Below, one piece after another: positions 8,251-15,743 of a DNA stretch of 36,423 nt. A program made the translations under genes and the position numbers. Origin of the DNA: JASJBU01 sp965372385 (lineage in GTDB: Bacteria; Pseudomonadota; Gammaproteobacteria; Chromatiales; Chromatiaceae). The stretch lies in assembly GCA_965372385.1 (NCBI GenBank), contig CBDVCD010000006.1, forward strand, positions 1 to 36,423, given 5' to 3'. The notes beneath the pieces were generated by a model. It did no database searches. It was not told the DNA's origin and worked only from the letters and a program-made list of their open reading frames with translations. Each line of letters begins with the position of its first letter. Position 1 is the stretch's first letter.

Positions 8251-9924
8251 TTACCCGACGGCACTCAGTCGCTTGTACTTGATGCGATGGGGTTGATCGG
8301 CCTCCAATCCCAGCCGCCGTTTCCGGTCCGCCTCATAATCCGCATAGTTACCCTCGAACCAGACCACCCGTGAGTCACTTTCGAAGGCCAGGATATGGGT
8401 GGCGATGCGATCCAGGAACCAGCGGTCATGGCTGATGATCACCGCACAACCGGGGAAGGTGAGCAGGGCCTCTTCCAAGGCACGCAGGGTCTCCACATCC
8501 AGGTCATTGGTGGGTTCATCCAACAACAGCAGATTGCCGCCACTCTTCAATAGCTTGGCCAGATGCACCCGGTTACGCTCACCGCCTGAGAGGTCGCCAA
8601 TGCGCTTCTGCTGCTCAGAACCCTTGAAGTTGAAGTGACTGACATAGGCGCGGGATGGCATCTGGAAGCGGTCCACGGTGATGATTTCCTGAGCATCGGA
8701 GATCTCTTCCCAGACCGTCTTGCTGTCGTCCAGGGTATCCCGGCTCTGGTCCACATGGGCGATTTCGACACTATCACCGATACGCAGTTCGCCACCATCC
8801 GGTGTCTCCTGGCCGGTAAGCAGGCGGACCAGGGTGGTCTTGCCCGCGCCGTTGGGTCCGATGATGCCGACTATGCCCCCTTTGGGCAGGTTGAAGGTGA
8901 TGTCGTCATACAGCACCCGCTCGCCGTAGGCCTTGCTCAATCCCTTCGCCTCGATCACCAGATCACCCAGCCTTGGACCGGGTGGGATGTAGATCTCGTT
9001 GGTCTCGTTGCGTTTCTGGAAGTCCTGGGACTGCAGCTCCTCAAATCGCTGCAGGCGCGCCTTACTCTTGGCATGGCGGCCTTTGGGGTTGCTGCGGACC
9101 CACTCCAGCTCATGTTTCATGCTCTTGATGTGGGCGGACTCCTGCTTCTGTTCGTTCTCCAGACGCTGCTCCTTCTGCGCCAACCAGGAGGAGTAGTTAC
9201 CCTCCCAGGGGATGCCATAACCACGGTCCAGTTCCAGGATCCAGCCCGCGACGTTATCCAGGAAGTAGCGGTCATGGGTGACCGCCACCACGGTCCCGGG
9301 ATATTCGAGCAGGAAGCGTTCCAGCCAGGCCACCGACTCGGCGTCCAGGTGGTTGGTGGGCTCGTCCAGCAACAGCATGTCGGGTTTTTCAAGCAACAAC
9401 CGGCAGAGGGCAACGCGGCGTCGCTCACCGCCTGAGAGGGTGCTGACGGCTGCATCCCAGGGGGGCAGCCGTAAGGCATCGGCGGCGATCTCCAGCTGCC
9501 GCTCGATATTGTGCCCGTCGCTGGTCTGAATGATGTTCTCCAACTCTGCCTGCTCCTTGGCCAGGGCATCGAAGTCGGCATCAGGCTCGGCATAGGCGGC
9601 ATAGACCTGGTCGAGTCGCTGCAGGGCCTGTTTGATCTCACCCAGCGCCTCCTCCACATTGCCCCGTACATCCTTGTCTTCGTCCAGTTTTGGTTCCTGG
9701 GGAAGAAAGCCGATGCGAATGCCCGGCTGTGGTCGCGCTTCACCTTCGATGTCGGTATCGATACCAGCCATAATTCTCAGCAGGGTCGATTTTCCCGACC
9801 CATTGAGTCCCAGCACACCGATCTTGGCACCCGGGAAGAAGGAGAGGGAGATGTCCCGAAGGATTTCGCGTTTTGGCGGGACAACCTTGCCCACCCGGTT
9901 CATGGTGTAAATGTACTGAGCCAT
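8251..9924 (-). CDS. ettA: Energy-dependent translational throttle protein EttA (ABC-F ATPase)
   Basis: The 557-residue protein begins MAQYIYTMNRVGKVVPPKRE, as EttA does, and contains two ABC ATPase domains. The first has Walker A GLNGSGKST (39-47), signature LSGGERRR and Walker B LLLDEPTNHLD. The second has GPNGAGKTT, LSGGERNR and LLLDEPTNDLD. Between them lie the arm and the charged linker (KHELEWVRSNPKGRHAKSKA). EttA binds the ribosomal E site and gates entry into elongation according to the ATP/ADP ratio. The reading frame stays open for 64 more codons upstream, but the ATG at 9924 matches family start and length (555 in E. coli). It is divergent from the fliL operon. Confidence 0.96.
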   Translation of the reverse strand: MAQYIYTMNRVGKVVPPKREILRDISLSFFPGAKIGVLGLNGSGKSTLLRIMAGIDTDIEGEARPQPGIRIGFLPQEPKLDEDKDVRGNVEEALGEIKQALQRLDQVYAAYAEPDADFDALAKEQAELENIIQTSDGHNIERQLEIAADALRLPPWDAAVSTLSGGERRRVALCRLLLEKPDMLLLDEPTNHLDAESVAWLERFLLEYPGTVVAVTHDRYFLDNVAGWILELDRGYGIPWEGNYSSWLAQKEQRLENEQKQESAHIKSMKHELEWVRSNPKGRHAKSKARLQRFEELQSQDFQKRNETNEIYIPPGPRLGDLVIEAKGLSKAYGERVLYDDITFNLPKGGIVGIIGPNGAGKTTLVRLLTGQETPDGGELRIGDSVEIAHVDQSRDTLDDSKTVWEEISDAQEIITVDRFQMPSRAYVSHFNFKGSEQQKRIGDLSGGERNRVHLAKLLKSGGNLLLLDEPTNDLDVETLRALEEALLTFPGCAVIISHDRWFLDRIATHILAFESDSRVVWFEGNYADYEADRKRRLGLEADQPHRIKYKRLSAVG

Positions 9925-10186
9925 TGAATTCAGCCTGTAAGAGTAGAGGTGGCCCCACTGGTTTGAACAGAGATTCGCATCAATATAATTGGATTCACTG
10001 TCAGGGGTTATGCTGCCTGCGGGCTCACAGGCAACCCTGCATAGTAAAATCCATCGGGTGGCTGTTTGTCCACACTCGTGTCGAAAATCTGCCCTGTGCT
10101 TGAAAACGCTTGTCAAAGATCCGTCGCGCTTGTTTTATCTGATTGCAACACTCGGAAATGAAAGGATAAATTTATTCACGCCCTTG

Positions 10187-10202
10187 TGGCATTCATTTTG
10201 CT
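10187..10202 (+). promoter_or_regulatory. Sigma-54 (RpoN) promoter of the fliL operon
   Basis: TGGCATTCATTTTGCT fits the -24/-12 consensus TGGCAYR-N4-TTGCW with exact spacing; only the position after TGGCAT differs. The GC of the -12 element (10200-10201) predicts a transcript start near 10213, about 22 bases before the chosen fliL start. Class II/III flagellar operons of polar flagellates are RpoN-dependent, with activators of the FleQ/FlrC type. No activator gene lies in this window. The rest of the 9925-10186 gap shows nothing I can name. Confidence 0.82.
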
Positions 10203-10234
10203 TTATTGGCAAGTAGACCTATAGAGGAATGCCC

Positions 10235-10762
10235 ATGGCCAATGAAGCAAATGAAGACCTGGATCTTGGTGAGGAGAAATCGGCTAAAAAGAAGCTGATT
10301 ATCATCATCGCGATCGTCGCGCTGCTGCTGACGGGCGGTGGTGTCGCCGCCTATTTTCTGCTGTCCGCTGGGGACGAGACGACAGCGTCATCCGGTGAGG
10401 AGGGCAGTGAGAAGGAGCAGCAGTCGGCTGCAGACGAGGTGGAAAAAGGTCCTGCCCAATACCACAGCATGGATCCGGTGTTCGTGGTCACTCTGCCGGG
10501 GCATCCCAGTCTGTTGCAGGTAGGTGTGAATGTCAGGGTGACCAGTGATCAGATGATTGAATTTCTCAAGCACAACGATCCCATGCTGCGTCATCATCTG
10601 CTCAATCTGCTGCAAGCCAAGGATGCCAGCGCGCTGAAAGAACGCCAGGCCAAGGAGGCTTTGCAGACGGAGATGCTCACTGAAATCAACCGGGTGGTCA
10701 AAGAGCTATCCGGTCCCGGGGAGGTGGATGCCCTCTATTTCACCAGCTTTGTGATGCAGTAA
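10235..10762 (+). CDS. fliL: Flagellar basal body-associated protein FliL
   Basis: About 175 residues: a short charged cytoplasmic segment, one membrane helix (KLIIIIAIVALLLTGGGVAA), an acidic/serine periplasmic linker, and the FliL stomatin-like domain from HSMDPVFVVTLPGHPSLLQV to the end. FliL surrounds the stator and supports torque. The second of two ATGs (10235) is chosen because GAGG lies seven bases upstream; the ATG at 10229 has only one base of spacing. It is the first gene downstream of the sigma-54 promoter and ends four bases before fliM, so it heads the operon. Confidence 0.93.
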   Translation: MANEANEDLDLGEEKSAKKKLIIIIAIVALLLTGGGVAAYFLLSAGDETTASSGEEGSEKEQQSAADEVEKGPAQYHSMDPVFVVTLPGHPSLLQVGVNVRVTSDQMIEFLKHNDPMLRHHLLNLLQAKDASALKERQAKEALQTEMLTEINRVVKELSGPGEVDALYFTSFVMQ

Positions 10763-10766
10763 GGCC

Positions 10767-11819
10767 ATGAGTGTCAACGACCTGCTTTCGCAAGAAGAGA
10801 TCGATGCCCTACTGCATGGTGTCGATAGTGGTGATGTCGGTGCCGAGGTTGATGTTGAGATTGATACGGGTGGCGTCAACGCATACGACTTCGCCAGCCA
10901 GGACCGCATCGTTCGTGGCCGTCTGCCTACCCTGGAGATGATCAACGAACGATTTGCCCGGGGTTTTCGCACCAGTCTTTTCAATATGCTGCGTCGCACC
11001 GCGGACATTGCGGTCTCCGGTATCCAGATGCAGAAGTTTTCTGAATTCGTGCATAGCCTGTTTGTGCCCACCAGTCTCAATATGATCAAAGTGAAGCCCT
11101 TACGTGGCAAAGGGCTCTTCGTGATAGACCCCACGCTGGTATTTAGTGTGGTCGATAACTACTTTGGCGGCAGTGGTCGATTTCATACCAAGATCGAGGG
11201 ACGCGATTTCACACCAACTGAAAATCGTGTCATTCAATTGTTGTTGGAGAGGGCCTTTACCGACATGCAGGAGGCCTGGAGGCCGGTTTTCCAGGTGCAC
11301 TTCGAATATACCGGTTCGGAGGTCAATCCCCAATTTGCAAATATCGTCAGTCCCTCCGAGGTGGTTGTGGTCACCTCGTTTCATGTGGACCTGGATAGCG
11401 GTGGGGGTAACTTCCATATCTGTTATCCCTACTCGATGCTGGAGCCTATCCGTGAACTGCTGGATGCCGGGGTGCAGAGTGATCGGGGCGAGTGTGATAA
11501 ACGTTGGGAAAAATCCCTGCAGGACGAGATTTTGAGTGCGGAGATTGAGCTTTCGAGCACCTTGGCTGAAGTGACGCTCAGTCTGGATGACATCTCGCGT
11601 TTAAAGGTGGGTGACATCATCCCAATCGATTTACCCGAAGAAGTGGTAGTTAATGCTGCGGATGTGCCTGTGTTTCGTGCCCGATTGGGTGCCTCGGACG
11701 GCAACTACTCATTAAAGGTAACCGATTGGATCAAGCAGAGCCACCAGGGCCTGCATGAGTATCTGGAATACAACGACCAGACGGATGATCAACTGAACGC
11801 AAGAAACCCGGGAGGGTAA
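10767..11819 (+). CDS. fliM: Flagellar motor switch protein FliM
   Basis: The 350-residue C-ring protein starts with the CheY-P-binding peptide LLSQEEIDALLHG (residues 6-18). The CheC-like middle domain follows, with PTLEMINERFARGFRTSL and the GGSGRFHTKIEGRDFTPTEN block, and a SpoA domain near the C-terminus (SRLKVGDIIPIDLPEEVVVN). FliM receives CheY-P and switches motor rotation. It lies in the canonical fliL-M-N-O-P order, with a 4-base gap on each side. Confidence 0.97.
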   Translation: MSVNDLLSQEEIDALLHGVDSGDVGAEVDVEIDTGGVNAYDFASQDRIVRGRLPTLEMINERFARGFRTSLFNMLRRTADIAVSGIQMQKFSEFVHSLFVPTSLNMIKVKPLRGKGLFVIDPTLVFSVVDNYFGGSGRFHTKIEGRDFTPTENRVIQLLLERAFTDMQEAWRPVFQVHFEYTGSEVNPQFANIVSPSEVVVVTSFHVDLDSGGGNFHICYPYSMLEPIRELLDAGVQSDRGECDKRWEKSLQDEILSAEIELSSTLAEVTLSLDDISRLKVGDIIPIDLPEEVVVNAADVPVFRARLGASDGNYSLKVTDWIKQSHQGLHEYLEYNDQTDDQLNARNPGG

Positions 11820-11823
11820 TGTT

Positions 11824-12228
11824 ATGAGTAAAACAGAGAATCAGACAGATCCGAATGATGCGCTGGCTGATGAGTGGGCGGCTGCCCTGGACGAACAGGA
11901 AGAGACGGAAGATGGAGCTCCCAAAACGGCCAAGTTTGATGAACTGCAGGATGAGCCTGGCGAGGAGTCGGTCAATCTCGATGCCATTCTCGATGTGCCC
12001 ATTACCATCTCCATGGAGATCGGTAGAACCAAGATCAATATCCGCAATCTGCTGCATTTGAATCAGGGCTCGGTGGTGGAATTGGACAGGCTCGCCGGTG
12101 AACCGATGGATGTACTGGTGAACGGCACCCTGATTGCCCAGGGGGAGGTGGTGGTGGTGAATGAGAAATTTGGCCTGCGGCTCACCGATATCATCAGTCC
12201 GGCCGAGCGGGTCAAGAGGCTGGGTTGA
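11824..12228 (+). CDS. fliN: Flagellar motor switch protein FliN
   Basis: The 134-residue protein has an acidic N-terminal extension of about 50 residues and a SpoA domain (NLDAILDVPITISMEIGRTK to the end, with the DVLVNGTLIAQGEVVVVNEK core). FliN forms the bottom ring of the C-ring, docks FliH/FliI export cargo and helps bind CheY-P. The stop TGA shares its last base with the fliO ATG (TGATG), which points to translational coupling. Confidence 0.96.
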   Translation: MSKTENQTDPNDALADEWAAALDEQEETEDGAPKTAKFDELQDEPGEESVNLDAILDVPITISMEIGRTKINIRNLLHLNQGSVVELDRLAGEPMDVLVNGTLIAQGEVVVVNEKFGLRLTDIISPAERVKRLG

Positions 12229-12635
12229 TGCGTATCCCTGCCGCCATCATTAGCTGTTGCTACAACACTACCCTGCTGGCGGCAGAGCCAACCGGGAAGG
12301 AGCTCGCGCCACTCGGTATCCAGAGTCTGCTGGAGACGGCTGGAGGCCTGCTGCTTATTCTGCTGCTGATCATCGGCGGGGCCTGGCTGTTCAAACGTCT
12401 TGGGCGCTTGCCCATGGCAGGTAAGGGGCTGGTCACGGTTTTGGGTGGGGTCTCCGTAGGACCCAGGGAGCGGGTAATTCTGCTCAAGGTGGATGATGCC
12501 CGGCTGGTGGTGGGAGTAGCGCCCGGCCAGGTACGGACATTGCACGTGATGGATCCGGCTGAGCCCGAAGAGGCCAGCTTCGAGGCCCGATTGGCCGATG
12601 TCAGGAGATCAGACGGCGGGGTAACAGAGGCATGA
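12228..12635 (+). CDS. fliO: Flagellar biosynthetic protein FliO
   Basis: The 135-residue protein has a weak N-terminal hydrophobic segment, one strong membrane helix (GLLLILLLIIGGAWLFKRLG) and a cytoplasmic domain with SVGPRERVILLKVDDARLVV, the FliO/MopB hallmark. FliO is a scaffold that helps FliP assemble into the export gate. ATG at 12228 overlaps the fliN stop by one base, and the end overlaps the fliP ATG by four bases (ATGA). Confidence 0.92.
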   Translation: MRIPAAIISCCYNTTLLAAEPTGKELAPLGIQSLLETAGGLLLILLLIIGGAWLFKRLGRLPMAGKGLVTVLGGVSVGPRERVILLKVDDARLVVGVAPGQVRTLHVMDPAEPEEASFEARLADVRRSDGGVTEA

Positions 12636-13366
12636 AATCCGTCCTGCTGCTGACACTGTTTCTCTTCACCGCAGTGGCCCATTCAGCCCCTGGTATGGAC
12701 GCCTTCAGCGTAACCACAAATGCAGATGGCGGGCAGACCTACACCCTCACCATCCAGATCCTTTTTTTTATGACTGCCCTGACGCTGCTACCCGCGGCGT
12801 TGATGATGATGACCTCCTTTGCCCGCATCATCATCGTACTGGCGATACTGCGTCAGGCGTTGGGTACCCAGAGTACCCCAAACAACCAAATTCTGGTCGG
12901 CCTGGCCCTGTTTCTTACCCTGTTCATCATGATGCCGGTAATCGATGAGGTAAACGAGGTGGCGCTGCAGCCCTACCTGACAGAGCAGTTGGACACGGTG
13001 CAGGCACTGCAGGCGGCAGCTGGGCCGGTACGGGAGTTCATGTTGGCCCAGACCCGGGAGGATGATCTGGCCCTGTTCGCCCGCATCGGTGATTTTACTG
13101 AGCTGAACGAGCCGGAGGATGCGCCGTTCTCCCTGCTGCTGCCCGCCTTTGCCACCAGCGAGCTGAAGACGGGTTTTCAGATCGGTTTCCTGCTCTTTAT
13201 CCCGTTTTTGATCATCGATGTGGTGGTGGCCAGTGTCCTGATGTCGATGGGCATGATGATGCTCTCGCCCATGATTATCTCGCTGCCCTTCAAGATCATG
13301 CTGTTTGTCCTTATCGATGGCTGGGCCCTGGTATTCGGTACCCTGGCCGCGAGTTTTCAGGTCTAG
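12632..13366 (+). CDS. fliP: Flagellar type III export gate protein FliP
   Basis: The 244-residue protein has a cleavable signal peptide (LLLTLFLFTAVAHSAP), membrane helices, and the FliP signatures MMTSFARIIIVLAILRQALG and, near the end, SMGMMMLSPMIISLPFKIML. FliP forms the pentameric core of the FliPQR export gate. It starts by ATGA overlap with fliO and is followed nine bases later by fliQ. Confidence 0.97.
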   Translation: MKSVLLLTLFLFTAVAHSAPGMDAFSVTTNADGGQTYTLTIQILFFMTALTLLPAALMMMTSFARIIIVLAILRQALGTQSTPNNQILVGLALFLTLFIMMPVIDEVNEVALQPYLTEQLDTVQALQAAAGPVREFMLAQTREDDLALFARIGDFTELNEPEDAPFSLLLPAFATSELKTGFQIGFLLFIPFLIIDVVVASVLMSMGMMMLSPMIISLPFKIMLFVLIDGWALVFGTLAASFQV

Positions 13367-13375
13367 GAGAGCTCA

Positions 13376-13645
13376 ATGGATGCGGATACCGTGATGAATA
13401 TCGGCCAACAGACCCTCGAGGTGATCGGCATGCTCACCGGCCTGGTATTGCTGCCGGCTCTGGCGGTGGGGTTGGTGATCGCCATGTTTCAGGCCGCCAC
13501 CCAGATCAACGAGATGACACTGACTTTCATCCCTAAACTGGCGGTGGTCGGTTTGGTACTGATGCTGGCCGGTCACTGGATGTTGCAGGTGCTGATGACC
13601 TTTTCCATCAACCTGATCGAGAGCATCCCGGAATTGATCCAATAG
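13376..13645 (+). CDS. fliQ: Flagellar type III export gate protein FliQ
   Basis: The 89-residue protein has two membrane helices and the FliQ pattern VGLVIAMFQAATQINEMTLT followed by FIPKLAVVGLVLMLAGHWML. Four copies join FliP and FliR in the export gate helix. Length and order match the family. The gap to fliR is 140 bases and contains a palindromic repeat, unlike the close packing elsewhere in the operon. Confidence 0.96.
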   Translation: MDADTVMNIGQQTLEVIGMLTGLVLLPALAVGLVIAMFQAATQINEMTLTFIPKLAVVGLVLMLAGHWMLQVLMTFSINLIESIPELIQ

Positions 13646-13785
13646 TTTTTTCAGGTGTCTGTGTGGCCGGGCTAGCTTCGGCTGCGCGCCCATCAGGGAG
13701 GTGGGTTTTTTTATACGGAAATACAGAGCGGGTTAGGCTGCGCTACCCCGCCCTACCTCATAGTGAATTGAGTAACCAAGGTTGC
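13646..13785. repeat. Dispersed palindromic repeat lodged between fliQ and fliR
   Basis: GCGGGTTAG (13728-13736) pairs with CTACCCCGC (13743-13751) with one mismatch around a GCTGCG loop. A second GC-rich stem (GGGCTAGC..GCGCGCCC) lies near 13669-13691, with a run of seven T after it. The GCGGGTTAGGCTGCGCTACCCCGC-like text is the same class of dispersed palindrome as at 8178. It interrupts an otherwise gapless operon and could weaken or process the transcript between fliQ and fliR. Confidence 0.6.
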
Positions 13786-14565
13786 ATGAACTTTAGCGAC
13801 GCACAACTCAACAGCTGGTTGGCCACCTACTTCTGGCCGCTGATGCGGGTCGGCGCAATGCTGATGGCTGCACCGTTGTTCAATTCCCGGCAACTGCCGG
13901 TCAAGATACGTCTGCTGCTGGCCCTGCAGATCACCTGGATCATCACCATCTCATTACCGCAGCAGCCCTCCGTCGATGTACTCAGTCACACGGGCTTCAT
14001 CATCCTGCTGCAGCAGATTCTCATCGGCGTGATCATGGGTTTTATTCTACAGATGGTGTTTGGCGCGCTGGTGCTGGGCGGGCAGGTGATCGCCTACAGC
14101 ATGGGACTGGGTTTCGCCTCCATGGTCGATCCGCAAAACGGGGTACAGGTACCGGTGGTGGCCCAGTACTATCTGATTCTCGCCACCCTGCTGTTTCTCA
14201 CCTTCAATGGTCATCTGCTGCTGATCGAACTGCTGGCTGACAGCTTTCATACCCTGCCGGTCGCCGTGGATGGTATTACCCGCAATGATCTGCGCGAGGT
14301 GGTTGCCTGGGGCAGCCGCATGTTTGCCGGGGGCCTGCTGATTGCCCTGCCTATCATGGGTGCCATGCTGATGGTCAATATGGGGATGGGCATAGTGATG
14401 CGCGCCGCACCCCAGCTCAACATCTTTTCGGTGGGTTTTCCCATCACCATGCTGATGGGGTTCACCCTGATCTGGGTGACCTTGCCCAATGTCCTTGTCG
14501 TATTCAACGACCTGCTGGAAGATGCCTTCCAGCTGATCATGCAGTCCCTCCGGATCACGAGGTGA
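13786..14565 (+). CDS. fliR: Flagellar type III export gate protein FliR
   Basis: The 259-residue polytopic protein starts MNFSDAQLNSWLATYFWPLM and has the FliR blocks RVGAMLMAAPLFNSRQLPVK and MGLGFASMVDPQNGVQVPVV. The reading frame is open upstream through the repeat, but the ATG at 13786 fits family starts and has AAGG four bases before it. FliR is the single-copy FliPQR gate subunit, contacting FlhB. It ends three bases before flhB. Confidence 0.96.
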   Translation: MNFSDAQLNSWLATYFWPLMRVGAMLMAAPLFNSRQLPVKIRLLLALQITWIITISLPQQPSVDVLSHTGFIILLQQILIGVIMGFILQMVFGALVLGGQVIAYSMGLGFASMVDPQNGVQVPVVAQYYLILATLLFLTFNGHLLLIELLADSFHTLPVAVDGITRNDLREVVAWGSRMFAGGLLIALPIMGAMLMVNMGMGIVMRAAPQLNIFSVGFPITMLMGFTLIWVTLPNVLVVFNDLLEDAFQLIMQSLRITR

Positions 14566-14568
14566 GCC

Positions 14569-15702
14569 ATGGCTGACAATCAAGACGGCCAGGAGAAAAC
14601 AGAACAACCCTCGGCGAAACGGCTTGATGATGCAAAACGCAAGGGGCAGGTACCTCGTTCCCGGGAACTCAATACCATGGCGATCACCCTGATCGGGGTG
14701 GTGACGCTGGTGGTGATGAGTGGTCAGCTGGGCGCTAGCCTGAAGGCCATGATGACCCATGGCTTTACCCTCGAGCGTCGGGAGATCTTTGATGTCAATA
14801 CCCTCTTCATTCATCTGGGGGAGGCGGTACGAGCTGCCTTCCTTGCACTGTCACCCTTCTTTCTGATGATGATTGCGGTGGCCATCGCCAGCTCCATTGC
14901 CCTGGGTGGCTTCTCCATCAGTGCCGAGGCGTTGACACCTAAACTCAGCAAGTTGAGCCCGCTCAAGGGATTGAAACGGACCTTTTCGGTCAAGGGTCTG
15001 GTGGAGTTGTTTAAGGCAATGGCCAAGTTTGTACTCATCGGTGGCACCACTGCTTTGTTGATCTGGCATACTCTGGGGGACTACCTGTTACTGCATGAGA
15101 TGGATCTACAGCAGGCCGCCGACTATTTGGGTAGTCTCATCGGCTGGTCGGTGATTCTCATCTCCTCTACCCTGATTCTGGTGGCCGCGATCGATGTGCC
15201 GTTTCAGCTCTGGGAGCACAAGCGCCAGTTGAAGATGACCCGCCAGGAGGTGCGGGACGAGATGAAGGAGACAGACGGACGGCCCGAGGTCAAGGGGCGT
15301 ATCCGCCAACTGCAGCGTGAGATGGCCCAACGGCGCATGATGGATGAGGTGCCCAAGGCCGATGTGATCATCACCAACCCCAGCCATTATGCTATCGCCC
15401 TGCGCTATGACCAGAAAAAGATGGCGGCACCGAAGTTGGTGGCCAAGGGCGCTGATCTACTGGCCCTGAATATTCGTCGTGTAGCTGAGGAGGCCGCGGT
15501 GCCGGTAGTCGAGTCACCCATGCTGGCCCGCGCGATCTACTTCCATACCGAGCTGGACGAATTCATTCCCGCCGGGCTCTACCTCGCGGTGGCCAAGCTG
15601 TTGGCCTATGTCTTCCAGCTCAAGGTCTATCGCATCGATGGGGGTGATATTCCCGACGTACCCGATGATCTACCGGTGCCTGAGGAGTACATGCATGACT
15701 GA
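14569..15702 (+). CDS. flhB: Flagellar export switch protein FlhB
   Basis: The 377-residue protein opens with the FlhB start KTEQPSAKRLDDAKRKGQVP, then four membrane helices, then the cytoplasmic autocleaving domain. The cleavage motif is NPSH (270-273) instead of the usual NPTH, followed by the expected YAIALRYD. Cleavage between Asn and Pro switches export from rod/hook to filament substrates. The conservative Thr to Ser change probably keeps cleavage but may change its rate. It lies directly after fliR. Confidence 0.96.
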   Translation: MADNQDGQEKTEQPSAKRLDDAKRKGQVPRSRELNTMAITLIGVVTLVVMSGQLGASLKAMMTHGFTLERREIFDVNTLFIHLGEAVRAAFLALSPFFLMMIAVAIASSIALGGFSISAEALTPKLSKLSPLKGLKRTFSVKGLVELFKAMAKFVLIGGTTALLIWHTLGDYLLLHEMDLQQAADYLGSLIGWSVILISSTLILVAAIDVPFQLWEHKRQLKMTRQEVRDEMKETDGRPEVKGRIRQLQREMAQRRMMDEVPKADVIITNPSHYAIALRYDQKKMAAPKLVAKGADLLALNIRRVAEEAAVPVVESPMLARAIYFHTELDEFIPAGLYLAVAKLLAYVFQLKVYRIDGGDIPDVPDDLPVPEEYMHD

Positions 15703-15743
15703 GCATTTGGCATCTTGGTGGTTAACCAGCAGGGCTCGATAAT

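Noticed and set aside
8635..9435. Plus-strand 266-codon frame inside ettA
   Set aside because: Antisense shadow of a highly conserved ABC-F gene; no ribosome site and no recognisable motif.
15711..15730. TGGCATCTTGGTGGTT before flhA as a sigma-54 promoter
   Set aside because: The -24 half looks good, but the required GC of the -12 element is absent.
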